Shown here piece after piece: positions 50,301 through 58,523 of a stretch of DNA of 64,000 nucleotides (the stretch's first letter is position 1; every line of letters begins with the position of its first letter). Made by a program: the position numbers and the translations under genes. Below the pieces are notes generated by a model. It saw only the letters and a program-made list of their open reading frames with translations, was not told the origin of the DNA and ran no database searches. Where the stretch lies: positions 65,224,001-65,288,000 of the forward strand of contig NC_077222.1 of assembly GCF_024763615.1 (NCBI RefSeq). Direction: 5' to 3'. Origin of the DNA: Phlebotomus papatasi (taxonomy: Eukaryota; Arthropoda; Insecta; Diptera; Psychodidae).

Positions 50301-52130
50301 ATAGTGTGAAGTCTTGTGTATTTCAACCAAATTTGTTGAATTTTAAAATAGAAGTTGTTGAATTTTAAAACAAAAGTTGTTGAATTTTGAGACAAAAGTT
50401 GTTGAATTTTTAAACAAAAATCGTGTGAAAAATTGTTGTATTTCCAATTAAGACAAAAAAAAGAGTCATATAGAACATCAAATATTTATATGCATAATAA
50501 GTATATCGTAAAGAACCGAGCATCAGATGTAATCGTTTCGTATCAGGGGGGATCCCGAGTACAGGGAAAATATTAGAAATGTCTAAAAAGGCAAAAAAAA
50601 TCTAAATCTTCGAAATGAAAAAACAATTCAACAATAAACAGAATTCTACAATTTTTGAGTTTACACATAAAAATTCAACAATTTTTAAATTCAACAATTC
50701 CAAATTCAACATACAGGAGGAGGCTGGATTCTCACTCAAATATTCTGGCGCATCAACTTCTTCACCATGAGGCTGGAAATCGATTGAAGCGAGCGAGATT
50801 GATCTCGCTGGCTGATTTGGTCCATTAAAATGTCAAAAAATTGTTAATTAATATAGGGAGGCTGACTATTGAGTCTGTGCTCCGCATGTCCCTTTCTAAC
50901 TGATAAAAAATTCGCTTATTGTATAATAATACAGATTGTGAATATATGTGCTCAAAAAAAAAAAAAAAATTCAACATCTTGAAATTCAACAACTTTAAAT
51001 TAAACAATTTTAAATTAAACACTTTTTCCAAATTTAACACTGTAATAGTGCTGTGAAAGATTACACACTATAATAGTGTTAATTTTTTTTACTGTGTACT
51101 CTGAAAAAAATGTTTTGTCAAATTAACAAGACAAGTTTGTAAAAAGAATGTTCTTCCATACAGAATATGGAAAAGTTTTGTCAAATCGGCGGCCAACTGG
51201 ATCTTGTTAAAAGTTTGTGAAAAGGATGTTTTTCCATATAAAATGCAATAAAAAGTTTTGTCAAATTGGTAAATAACATCCTTTTGACAAAATTTCAACA
51301 AAATCCATTTGTTCGTTTAACAAAACATTTTTTTCAGAGTAGCTTAATTTACCCTATATATTGAAATGACGAATGTACCATTCATTTGATCCCTTGAAAT
51401 ACATGCATTTTATTTTATATTGCCGAGTAAATACCATTAAAAAGTATATAAGTATATTTTCTGTGATAATAGAAGTTAGAAAAAATGGCATAAACCCGGA
51501 ATCGAACCCGAGACACTTCTATCAGACGCCTTTGATTAGCCCACTGATCCACTGTCGTTGATGCTGATAGTAAGTTTTTTTTCTATCAAGTTTCGTTATT
51601 TATTTCTTTTTCAGCTTTTTTTTTTAAATTTTGCACTTTTTGACTTATATGATAATGTTCCGTTTCATCGATCTAACTAAATAAAAAAATTAAGTAGGGT
51701 TCAATAAGATCGTATCAAAAGTATTTTAGGGAAAAATACAGAGAGCAATAAAGAGATGTCCAATAAATCGGGGTTTTTTTACCGTTTGAGTTTGATTTCC
51801 CTGTGCTCATGCCCCTAGATTCGCTACTGTTTTTCAGAGATATCTACACAGGGAATTCCCAATTTCCAGCGCTTCTTTTTGTTATTGTAATTTTTGCAGG
51901 CTGAATCAGCGATGGATCCGTCAGAAACTTTCTCTGAGACTGTAAAGAGGTTTGATCTGGAGTTTACTGGAGTGCTGATTGGACTTCTGAAGCATATCAA
52001 TGATGTGGCGAATGACAATGCAGCTGATAATCTGATAAATCTCCTCCACCGAATTAATTTCAATAATTTCTACAGCGATCAGTTGAACTTCCTCTGCACT
52101 AAAGATCCCACCGGTACGAGTCCGAAGTGA
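36793..52130 (+). CDS. Grip84: Gamma-tubulin complex component 2 (GCP2), four coding exons
   Basis: CDS is the join of 36793-38372, 45273-45591, 45863-45973 and 51900-52130, 2241 nt, 746 residues. All three introns are GT-AG and the frame is preserved across each. GCP2 pairs with GCP3 in the gamma-tubulin small complex, which caps and nucleates microtubules at centrosomes and spindle poles. Exon 1 carries the GRIP1 (Spc97/Spc98 N-terminal) region, with family motifs GKYLNV, KRYFLLQQGDF and FYCKHVERQLC. Exons 2-4 carry the gamma-tubulin-binding GRIP2 region (LRQRMMNAIQNISYYMM, FNNFYSDQL). An in-frame TGA lies six bases before the ATG, so this is the first usable start on the contiguous sequence. 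The protein is shorter than human GCP2 (about 900 aa); most of the difference is the poorly conserved N-terminus. Identification is by recalled family similarity; exon joins are read directly. Confidence 0.95.
38986..39177. mobile_element. TA-type MITE, word ACAAGTTGGAC
   Basis: Flanked by TA on both sides, 192 bp. The left end is GGGTAAAGTGATACAAGTTG with a second module GTGTTACAAGTTGGAC right after it. The right end is GTCCAACTTGTGCCACTTTA then CCC. A partial relative lies at 62049. Confidence 0.8.
39480..40433. mobile_element. TA-type element, word GGGGTAGNNGTAATC, 954 bp
   Basis: Flanked by TA; left GGGGGAACTGGGGCAGTAGT with a second GGGGTAGTTGTAAACAC module. The right end is GATTACATGTGCCCCAGTCT then CCCC. 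Internal copies: TTGGGGTAGATGTAATC (about 39849), GTTTACTTCCTCCCCAG (about 40180) and GGTTACTTCTACCCCAG (about 40202). No long frame. Confidence 0.75.
40800..41136. repeat. 15-bp degenerate minisatellite (AAAAGCCAAAATCCC)n
   Basis: About 22 imperfect units. The tract resumes after the solo LTR at 41449-41493 and shows traces at 41832-41890, so two insertions have split it. Confidence 0.8.
41137..41448. mobile_element. Solo LTR, 312 bp
   Basis: Ends TGTAGAA...TTCTACA form a short inverted repeat with the canonical TG/CA termini. Both flanks are AAAG, consistent with a 4-bp target duplication. AATAAA lies near the right end at about 41423. It is GC-richer than the minisatellite it interrupts. 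Family unassigned; Ty3/gypsy and BEL elements both make 4-bp duplications. Confidence 0.7.
41498..41829. mobile_element. CAGTAGAGTTCCT element, pogo-like ends
   Basis: TA on both flanks; left CAGTAGAGTTCCTGAAATTT and right AAATTTGAGGAACTCTACTG. The word TCAAATTTGAAC / GTTCAAATTTGAGG appears four times. 332 bp. Confidence 0.75.
42147..43066. mobile_element. TA-type element, word GGCGAGAAGTGGT, 920 bp
   Basis: TA on both flanks; left GGGTGGAATCACCAGTTCTC and right ATAGCCGGTTATTCCACCC. The word in either orientation: TTCTCGCCAGTGCC, CACTTGTCGCCAC, GGCGAGAAGTGGTAA (about 42528), ACCACCTGTCGCC, GGCGAGAAGTGGTTAC (about 42800), GGCGAAAAGTGGTAAAAAG and GTGGCGACG. No long frame. Confidence 0.75.
43121..44807. 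mobile_element. TA-type element GGTGAGA, 1687 bp
   Basis: TA on both flanks; left GGTGAGATTTTTAATAATCC and right ATTAAGAGTCTCACC. Internal modules recur: ATCTCCGGTTCTAATT or a close form at about 43486, 43788 and 44081, and ACCCGAGCTATAAGGG at about 43443 and 43742. A GC-rich GACCGTCCGGCCGGCC lies at about 43234. Non-coding. A diverged copy is at 1575-2584. Confidence 0.7.
45273..45591 (+). CDS. Grip84: GCP2 exon 2
   Basis: Begins after acceptor TTCTTGCAAG. The first G completes the split lysine codon (AA|G), and ATG TGG AAA follows, giving the family sequence ERQLC-K-MWKSN. It ends ...FIQ with donor GTGAGT, phase 0. In the source frame the reading continues past the donor into intron, which would create a false C-terminus. 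Confidence 0.95.
45863..45973 (+). CDS. Grip84: GCP2 exon 3 (37 codons)
   Basis: A short exon, phase 0 at both ends, from acceptor GTGGACAG to donor CAG|GTATTT. It encodes KAQRYSIDAELTSMLKS and a short acidic tail. This corresponds to the variable segment after the second helical block of GRIP2 in GCP2 proteins. It is too short and too buried to stand out as an ORF. Confidence 0.88.
46709..46845 (+). mobile_element. LINE 3' end with (AATTG)8 tail, copy 3
   Basis: Core ACGATCAGTGATTCAGTGGT, CTGATGAGATCGGTAGTGAA, then TAAATTGAATTG with about eight AATTG units. The long uniform tail suggests it is the youngest of the three copies. Confidence 0.7.
47780..48095 (-). pseudogene. Tc1/mariner-type transposase fragment
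   Basis: On the minus strand the spacer encodes FQEDNDPKHSSK, the second catalytic-aspartate motif of Tc1 transposases. The left arm continues with a decayed SPD...W segment, then IL.KLINRMPRICEALIKVK, the C-terminal motif of the family. There are stops and frame changes, so it is dead. The order and spacing fit a DD34E transposase; the N-terminal DNA-binding part is absent. Confidence 0.7.
48115..48340 (+). pseudogene. Inverted copy of the Tc1 transposase C-terminal part
   Basis: The mirror image of 47780-48002, without the DNDPKH segment. It reads PSDIL, stop, KLINRMPRICEALIKVKGGF on the plus strand. Both arms share the same stop codon and frame breaks, so the gene had already decayed before it was duplicated. 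Confidence 0.7.
49842..51098. mobile_element. TACACAGTAAAAAA element, word ACACTATTATAGTGTGAA
   Basis: Inverted ends TACACAGTAAAAAAAAATGT and TTTTTTTTACTGTGTA, 1257 bp. AACACTATTATAGTGTGAA or a variant occurs at about 50035, 50165, 50205, 50265, 50292, 51038 and 51066; it is itself palindromic. A second tandem tract of about 24 bp (AAAAGTTGTTGAATTTT) lies at 50330-50420. The ends resemble those at 46343/49010. Confidence 0.65.
51099..51339. mobile_element. CTCTGAAAAAAATG MITE, word TTTTGTCAAAT
   Basis: TA on both flanks; left CTCTGAAAAAAATGTTTTGT and right AACAAAACATTTTTTTCAGAG, 241 bp. The word TTTTGTCAAATT occurs at the left end, at about 51175 and at about 51255, and complementary twice on the right. 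It abuts the element ending at 51098. Confidence 0.8.
51483..51560 (-). mobile_element. tRNA-like sequence, probably a SINE head
   Basis: Minus strand: A-box-like GTGGATCAGTGGGCTAATCA and B-box-like CGGGTTCGATTCCGGG. The T arm can pair, but I find no matching acceptor stem or anticodon arm, so it is a decayed tRNA-derived sequence. It lies in GCP2 intron 3. Confidence 0.5.
51900..52130 (+). CDS. Grip84: GCP2 exon 4 (C-terminal)
   Basis: Acceptor ATTTTTGCAG, phase 0, 76 codons and a TGA stop. It encodes the last helices of GRIP2 (KRFDLEFTGVLIGLLKHIND and NFNNFYSDQL), recognisably like the C-terminal helices of other GCP2 proteins. A possible variant polyadenylation signal, AATATA, lies at 52185-52190. 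Confidence 0.93.
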   Translation, partial: AESAMDPSETFSETVKRFDLEFTGVLIGLLKHINDVANDNAADNLINLLHRINFNNFYSDQLNFLCTKDPTGTSPK

Positions 52131-52220
52131 GCAGAATGGCGCCAGGTATCATCAGCACTCTTCCCAGTCATCATTTTTTTTTTTAATATACATTTGTTGA
52201 TTTTTTCATGATTTTTGAAA
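52131..52220. terminator. Shared 3' end region of GCP2 and painless
   Basis: Only 90 bp separate the two convergent stop codons. A single AT-rich block at 52181-52190 gives AATATA on the plus strand and ATTAAA on the minus strand, both plausible polyadenylation signals. Cleavage past either one would place the two 3' UTRs over each other. The signals are weak variants, so their use is inference. Confidence 0.45.
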
Positions 52221-54932
52221 TTAAACGCGATCTCCTAAAAGACGTTGGAGTTTTTCTTGAATATCCATTAGCTGTATTTCGATGTTTTCCAAGCGCAGCT
52301 TCTCTTTTCTTGATTGATCTGTCCAGTGTTTCTTCTCAATCACCTGCTTTGTGTATCGGACGATTTTTCCATCTAGACTCGTGCACTTGTCACAGCCGAA
52401 GCAACAAGATCCGGATTTACTCAGGAGAGTGTCGTTCTCTTGATCACCGGGACTTTCGCTCCTCATGGCTTTGCTATTGCTCGAATGGTTGTAGATTATA
52501 TTGCCTCGATTCGGCTTCAGGACGAGCTTATTTTCAGGTAGGTAGAAGGGAAAGACACAGATAAACTTCCTGGCAATCCTCCGGAAGTAGCAAGCCTCTG
52601 AGATCATTCTGAACCATGTACCGGGATTGTGTCCAAAGACAATCTTCTCATATCGGCTGAGAACTTCAGCACGAGTGATGAAACCTGTGAGTTCAGCTTC
52701 GGCCTTGATAGCCTGGGTATCACTCACGGCCAGACCATTGAGGAGATTGAAGAGCACGACGCTCATGAAGAAGACAAACAGGAGGAAAAAGAAGTAACTG
52801 AGAGTGTTAGATTTGAACTCAATATTTGCAGCTTCAAACTCTCCCGTCATCATCACGATTGTCTTGATGATGGCTGTTCCGGGATCCATGAATTTATTAA
52901 ATTCATCCTCCACTTGAGCTCCAGAATTGTCCCCAACTCCTCCCAGGAGTGTGTAGAAGCAGAAAGCAAAGGCTATCAGCAGGATTGAGTAGAGCATAAG
53001 GCTACGCATGAAGGTGATTGAGACGGTTTTGAGCATGACCATATGCGTGGAGATTGAGAGATGAGGCAGAGATCCTACCAAAAGGGAAAATTCTACAGAT
53101 GACAGTAGGATGAGAATTGCTGCAATGACCCTTCTGGTGTGCTCAGAAACTGGATATCCGGTCAGAACAATGATGGAAATCCCTATTATCGTCATTTCCA
53201 GATAATTCTCTATCTGACGGAAGTACTGTAGCGGTGAAGTGATGAATTGAGTAGTCTCCCGGGCTATTATAAAAAATACCCCAATGCTGCTGATAATTAG
53301 CATGGAGAGTGAAAGCTCTGGAGAAACATTCCGGCCGTAGCAGAGCAAGATGTACAGGATGATAGTGAGCGTGGATATGGAGTAGAGGATGAGATTGGCA
53401 TAAAAAATAGCTCCTAGGCGATGCCATTTGAGAAACAGGAAGCTACTGATTAGAGGATGCTTCAGCAAATGCCTCAAATCCGTGCTCTTTGTCATTTCGT
53501 AGATGGGAGACATTTCTTCGCAGAATTTATCACTGGTTTCACACACATCCGGTGGCACGAGGCATGAATAATCAAAGTAAATCTCGAGATCTTCATCTCC
53601 TGCCCTCCGGCCATTTGTGGTGATGCAGTTGTCAAAGTATTCCTCGAGCAGGGACGGATTGATGTCAGAAATTGGGAGATCTTGGAAGCGATTGCGTATT
53701 CCCAGGTAGGTATTCTTGTCCAGAAGAGCTTGAATAGCCTTCTCCTCCTTATACCTAACAGCATAGTGAAGGGCAGTACTTCCACACTTATCCTTCTGAT
53801 TGACTTCAATATTGGGATGTTTTACGAGTAGATCGAAGCATTTTTGATAGTCACAGTGAGACGTTGTTGATGGTTCCCCGAGTTTTTTCACAACCAGACA
53901 CAGAGGAGGATCACTTGGGTCATTCACATTGATTGTCTTGGATTCCAGGAGCACTTCCAGAACTTCCCACTGACCGTAGATACAAGCAATGGTCAGGGGA
54001 TGCTTTGATCCCTTACTTCCATTGGGATCAGCTCCTCGTTTCAAGATCTCCTTCACTGCTTCCCTAGAACCCACCTTGATAGCCATGCCCAGGAGAGTGC
54101 CATTGCTATTGCTATCTATGAGGAGTTTTTTGCATTCTTCACCATTTTTTGAGCTCGTGAAAAATTGCCTGAGCTCCAGGAGGAATCGACTCTCCTCCCT
54201 ATGCCTTTCTGAACCACTCAAAAATTGCAGATCCATAAGATTCTTGGCGAAATAGTCAAAATTCCGGATACATTGAGTTTTGGCGGGCAGTGAAATATGT
54301 GGATACTTTCTCTGCAAAACTTCCCTAGCTTCACCATCCCGGAAGGTATCTAGGTCCACTAGGCAGGTGTCTAGAAGGTATTTTATAATCTCCTCCCGAC
54401 CAGTTACCCTACTCCTAGCCACGGTGAAGATGGGAGTGAGTTCTCTTTGATCCGGAATATTCACATTAGCACCATATTTCACGAGTATCTTAACACACTC
54501 AAAGCACTCCCGGAAATTCTCTTCTGTGAGACTTTTTAGGATCAGGTGAATGGGTGAATCATCTTCATCGGTTACATTGACATCCGTGTCAGGAAAGTAT
54601 CTGAGAAATGTCTCCAGGTTGGCGGGATCGAGAGATTCAGCAAGAAAGTTAATAGCTCGTTTCCCGGAGATGGGATTAGGGGTATCAGTAATGCCAGATT
54701 TAATGCAGGCTTCAATGTAGGCTGATGATCCAGGCTGTTGGCAGATTGATTCGAACAGAGAGAAATTCCCGCGTGAATCTCTGAGCTGGGGATCAGCATT
54801 TAGTGCTAGGGCTTGGCGGAATTGATCCAAGTTTCTCTGCTGAAAAGCCTTGGAGAGCATTGCTTGGGTATCAGTTAAGCAAACTCCAGGCGTTATTGCA
54901 GACATTTCTATCCTTGTATCCTTCGTGGGCAT
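52221..54932 (-). CDS. pain: TRPA-family cation channel painless
   Basis: A single 903-residue coding exon. In Drosophila, painless is a calcium-permeable sensory channel needed for response to noxious heat, mechanical and irritant stimuli. Visible parts, approximate residues: divergent ankyrin repeats over the first 430 (clear one at about 375-405, STALHYAVRYKEEKAIQALL); pre-S1 and S1 (HPLISSFLFLKWHRL, about 488-505) almost as in Drosophila; six hydrophobic segments from about 505 to 735; pore loop with selectivity-filter motif TGEFE near 694; S6 ending LFNLLNGLAVSDTQAIKAEA. The cytoplasmic tail has a cysteine cluster (SCCFGCDKC) and a charged C-terminal helix. The ORF could extend upstream as MSLNFLSRT from a TTG, but that stretch is a splice acceptor, so I start at the ATG at 54932; a second ATG follows nine codons later. 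Confidence 0.95.
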   Translation of the reverse strand: MPTKDTRIEMSAITPGVCLTDTQAMLSKAFQQRNLDQFRQALALNADPQLRDSRGNFSLFESICQQPGSSAYIEACIKSGITDTPNPISGKRAINFLAESLDPANLETFLRYFPDTDVNVTDEDDSPIHLILKSLTEENFRECFECVKILVKYGANVNIPDQRELTPIFTVARSRVTGREEIIKYLLDTCLVDLDTFRDGEAREVLQRKYPHISLPAKTQCIRNFDYFAKNLMDLQFLSGSERHREESRFLLELRQFFTSSKNGEECKKLLIDSNSNGTLLGMAIKVGSREAVKEILKRGADPNGSKGSKHPLTIACIYGQWEVLEVLLESKTINVNDPSDPPLCLVVKKLGEPSTTSHCDYQKCFDLLVKHPNIEVNQKDKCGSTALHYAVRYKEEKAIQALLDKNTYLGIRNRFQDLPISDINPSLLEEYFDNCITTNGRRAGDEDLEIYFDYSCLVPPDVCETSDKFCEEMSPIYEMTKSTDLRHLLKHPLISSFLFLKWHRLGAIFYANLILYSISTLTIILYILLCYGRNVSPELSLSMLIISSIGVFFIIARETTQFITSPLQYFRQIENYLEMTIIGISIIVLTGYPVSEHTRRVIAAILILLSSVEFSLLVGSLPHLSISTHMVMLKTVSITFMRSLMLYSILLIAFAFCFYTLLGGVGDNSGAQVEDEFNKFMDPGTAIIKTIVMMTGEFEAANIEFKSNTLSYFFFLLFVFFMSVVLFNLLNGLAVSDTQAIKAEAELTGFITRAEVLSRYEKIVFGHNPGTWFRMISEACYFRRIARKFICVFPFYLPENKLVLKPNRGNIIYNHSSNSKAMRSESPGDQENDTLLSKSGSCCFGCDKCTSLDGKIVRYTKQVIEKKHWTDQSRKEKLRLENIEIQLMDIQEKLQRLLGDRV

Positions 54933-54955
54933 TGTCCTGGAAAGAAAATTGAGAC
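54933..54955 (-). promoter_or_regulatory. 3' splice acceptor in the 5' leader of painless
   Basis: On the minus strand a pyrimidine-rich run ends TTTTCTTTCCAG at 54937, followed by GACA and the ATG. The coding exon therefore has a leader of only four bases and an upstream untranslated exon is expected. Possible donors on the minus strand are G|GTGAGC at about 55319 and GAG|GTATGT at about 55501; I cannot choose between them. Confidence 0.7.
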
Positions 54956-54984
54956 TCAACTAGTTATAGAGCACTCAAAGTGTA

Positions 54985-55199
54985 GGGGAAAGTACTCTCC
55001 CTTCGAACATTCATGCCTTCGGATAATGTGAATTTTCTTTTAATTTTCGTAAGAGACTTATACATTTCTATTAAATATTAGTTGGATTATTATCAATTGT
55101 TGATAATTCCATGATAATTTAGTGTAAATTTCTCACGAAAAACAAAAGAAATTAATATTATTCGAAGGCATGAACGTTCGAAGGAAGAGCACTTTCCCC
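54985..55199. mobile_element. TTCGAA MITE, copy 3, upstream of painless
   Basis: TA on both flanks; inverted ends GGGGAAAGTACTCTCCCTTC and GAAGAGCACTTTCCCC. It ends only 47 bases from the splice acceptor of the painless coding exon, so it probably lies in the leader intron. Confidence 0.8.
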
Positions 55200-56935
55200 T
55201 AGTCAATTTGAGCCATAAACCATGAGCATTTAACCGGAAATTCATTGTCACTGGTTTAATAGTGTTAATTTATGAATCGAAGAAGCAATTAAGAAAATTG
55301 CTGAAGAAAAAAAGCTCACCAAAATTTTATTCTTGATTATTCAGACAATTTGCGATATCCAGGAAACTCCCAAATGTGGTTGATTTATCTCCAATTAAAT
55401 TCCTTGAATTCTCTGAGTCAGTAGCTGGAGTCAGGAGGAAAGATAGGCATGAAAATACCCTCTTATTCAGGGTAATGAAATCAAATTTCAATACAACATA
55501 CCTCAGTGTGAAATTGTATGAGACAGAAATCGTGAATAATTAATTCATTTTCTCCCTATATCGTGCATTCGTCGTCACAAATTAATTCTCGAATATAATT
55601 TACTTCTCCACCCCCGCGATTTGAGAGATAATAAATGAATATTTGAGTGGAATAATCCAAAATTCAACTGAATTTTTTTCCCTCTATAATACTTCAATAC
55701 ACAAATTATACCATTAAACGTAATTGCACTTCTCTAAATAGAACTTCTTCAATGGAGAATTGACACTAGCTGACTTCTGAACAAACATCCAACTGGACAG
55801 TAACTCATTGACTAACTTGTGGTGCTAGTGTTGAATTCTTTGGGGCCACTGATGGAGCTAACACTGGATTTTTTTTTTGCTATTGAACCAATGCCCCAAC
55901 ACACACAAAACCGCGATCGTTTTATGTTGCCCACACAGCTCATATATAAAAGCTTTTTTTTTATATAATTTCAATACAGAAGATCAGAGAAGTTAAACAG
56001 CGAGAACATATACTGGATAAGGAATAAAAGACCACAGAGAATCTGTGAGTGTGAATAGATGTGATGAATCAGTGAAATTTCCTGCATTTTTAGCAGAAAA
56101 TGTCCATATCGAAAATATGATGCGTTCTACTGCAAAATCTATTAAAAAATAATTGGTTCACATGAAAGCCTATTGTTTAGAAATTATATTTTTAGTCATC
56201 CCATCTATTTGTTTATCAAACGAAAAATCTCTCATCTCATGAGATTACTTTACAAGTTTATGTGTACACATTTAGATACATAGCATCGGCGAGAGACATT
56301 TCTCAGCTTTACATACACCGTGAAAAATTAAATAGGAAAAACGATCAAGTGCAACTTCCATTGAAAATTCTAATCACACCAAGTCGTTGAAGTACTATCT
56401 TTTGAAAGGTGTCTTTAAACGTATAGGTGAACACACCTCGCTATACAACGCTGAGTCTTTTAAAATCTCCCATAATGGTTCGTTTCTGAGATAAAATCTC
56501 TTTAACGTCTTTATAATACTCTTAGTGTGTCTCAGCTAAAATAGTAAATAAAACAGACTTTCTACTTCATTTCTAAATTTGGAAAAACAACATGCATGTG
56601 TTCGAAAAGCAAAGATGAACCGTAATCAAAAACAATTTTAGTGATCCTTAGTTCGTGATGTTATTCCATAAACTTATTGTACGACATTACAATAGCGAAA
56701 AACGTGTCGACTATTTTCGATTCGTATCTAGTCAATTTTGGATATCGTGATAACCACGTCACGACTCAATCTTATGGCCAAAATTTAGGAATAAATATGA
56801 TCAAAGTTTGTTCTTTATGCTGCCATGGACGATTCCACACCTCTCACATCTTTTCGGCATTATTTTTTCCCCTTTGTTTTCAACTGAGTCGTAGGTTTTT
56901 GGTATGATGTGCTACTTGGGATTGGGTGTGTTTCA
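55200..56935. other. Likely leader and promoter region of painless; no coding gene
   Basis: Possible minus-strand splice donors at 55319 and 55501 would end a leader exon. ATATATAAAAGC near 55942 is a TATA-like sequence best placed for the plus strand. No promoter can be assigned from sequence alone. Confidence 0.35.
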
Positions 56936-56939
56936 TTAA

Positions 56940-57884
56940 CTCTTTCGCGTCATTAGGGTCATATATGACCCGGGGAAAAAACAATTTTTTTGACTTACTT
57001 ACATTAAATGAAATCTATCGGTTTGTGCACGACATCATAATAGAAGGATGTAAGATTCTTGGCTAATTTTCTCAAGACTCCAGATATTCAGGAAAAGAAA
57101 ATATTTGAGATCAAAAATCACGAATTTCCAAATTTTGTGAAATGACTTTTCTTTTTCAAAATTTTTTATATTAATTTATTTTTTTCAGCAAAAAGTTCTT
57201 TAGAAACACAAAATAGAATATTCAAAGATTATATATTGCATATTGTGATATAATAAACTATTCTCAATTTTCCAGAAAAGCGTGTAGAATTTTCCGGGTC
57301 ATATATGACCCTATTGTCGGCAAGGGTAACAGTGTTTTCGTCACAAACCTATAGCGAAATGTAGTTGGGACATTGTTTTTTGTGAAATGCAGGTGGGACA
57401 TCTTGCTCCTGGACATTTCAATCTGATGAATTATAACATATATTGCAATATTTTAGAGTATTCTGCAAGCGTCTCATATTGTGCAATTGTATTGTGTGTG
57501 AATGAATATGTGGATAAGTTTATTTTTGCCACTGAAAACCACTGAAAATATTGTGACAGTGACTGTTCAAGGGATTACCAGGAAGATTCCTTGAACACCA
57601 GGAGTACAGTGTTCATCAAGACAATCCAGTTTGCCATGGTTTTGGCCAAATTAATAACTTTAAGCAAAAAAAAACTCTTAAAAAGCCCGTGATATAGATT
57701 TTGAAAATGGTATGTACACTTCCTTTGAAGACAATAGGGTCATATATGACCCGGGGTTTTTCCGAGTTTTCACGCAATGTAATTTTTTTTTCCTCTCTGA
57801 ACTATTATATTTGATCAAAAAGCATTAGGAAAAACTCAATTTTACATGAATTCATTTGCTGAATAAAAGTGTGACGCGAAAGAG
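56940..57884. mobile_element. TTAA-type element CTCTTTCGCGTCA, word GGGTCATATATGACCC
   Basis: TTAA on both flanks (56936-56939 and 57885-57888), with 13-base inverted ends CTCTTTCGCGTCA. The palindrome GGGTCATATATGACCC occurs at about 56957, 57297 and 57730. A GGGACAT module occurs twice near 57370-57400. 945 bp, non-coding. TTAA duplication suggests mobilisation by a piggyBac-type transposase. Confidence 0.75.
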
Positions 57885-57950
57885 TTAAGCATCATAATTT
57901 TCAATCACTTATCCGTATTGACCCCTATTATATCAACAGGACATCCACGG

Positions 57951-58193
57951 GGTAAATTCTGTAACTTTGTGAGAACGTGAGAAGTGTTAAAAATGAGAAA
58001 ATACCGAAACTTGTCATTCAAGTGTGATTCTCCATGACCATTTTTGTGACATTTCTCACGATATTTTCGTGATATTTCTCACAAAATGATGATCCAGTGA
58101 CTCAAAAAGTAATTCGGAGTACACAGTGGTCGATTTTTTTTCGTAAGTGTCACTGGTGACCAACTCACGAAAATTAGAGAATTTTTCCTTAGG
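57951..58193. mobile_element. GGGGTAAATTCTGTAAC element, word TTTGTGAGAA
   Basis: The left end GGGTAAATTCTGTAACTTTG and a decayed right end (CTCACGAAAATTAGAGAATT). The word appears as TTTGTGAGAACGTGAG, GACATTTCTCACGATATTTT and ATTTCTCACAAAATG. The terminus matches the families at 16685 and 58332. Confidence 0.45.
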
Positions 58194-58331
58194 TTAACAG
58201 CCTACACCTGACGATCTTCGACAAACTCAGGGAGACGTTTTCCGTCGATCCTAAGATGTTCCAAGACGAGATCCTGAATTTTATTTAGCCACCTTATCTC
58301 ACTTAGATCTCACGAGGCCTTCTCATCAATA

Positions 58332-58523
58332 GAGGAATTCTGTAACAGTATGACAATGTCATATGAAAATTTATCGAAAATCAGAGTCATATCAGCTACA
58401 AAGAGGTTCATGGAGCACCTAGCAATGACTATTCGATGATCATTAGGCTTTAATTTCGCCCTATTTTTGATTTCATCACGAAAATTTGTCATATGACATT
58501 GTCATATCGTTACAGAATTTCCT
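58332..58523. mobile_element. GAGGAATTCTGTAAC MITE, word TATGACAATGTCATATGA
   Basis: TA on both flanks; inverted ends AGGAATTCTGTAACAGTATG and CGTTACAGAATTTCCT, 192 bp, followed on each side by the self-complementary word ATGACAATGTCATATGA-type. Confidence 0.75.

Noticed and set aside
51483..51560. Functional tRNA gene on the minus strand
   Set aside because: Only the T arm pairs; the acceptor and anticodon stems do not.
52208..54255. Plus-strand open frames across the painless exon
   Set aside because: They are antisense shadows of a long conserved coding exon.
54933..54959. N-terminal extension MSLNFLSRT of painless
   Set aside because: It starts at TTG and is encoded by a polypyrimidine tract and AG, the splice acceptor itself.
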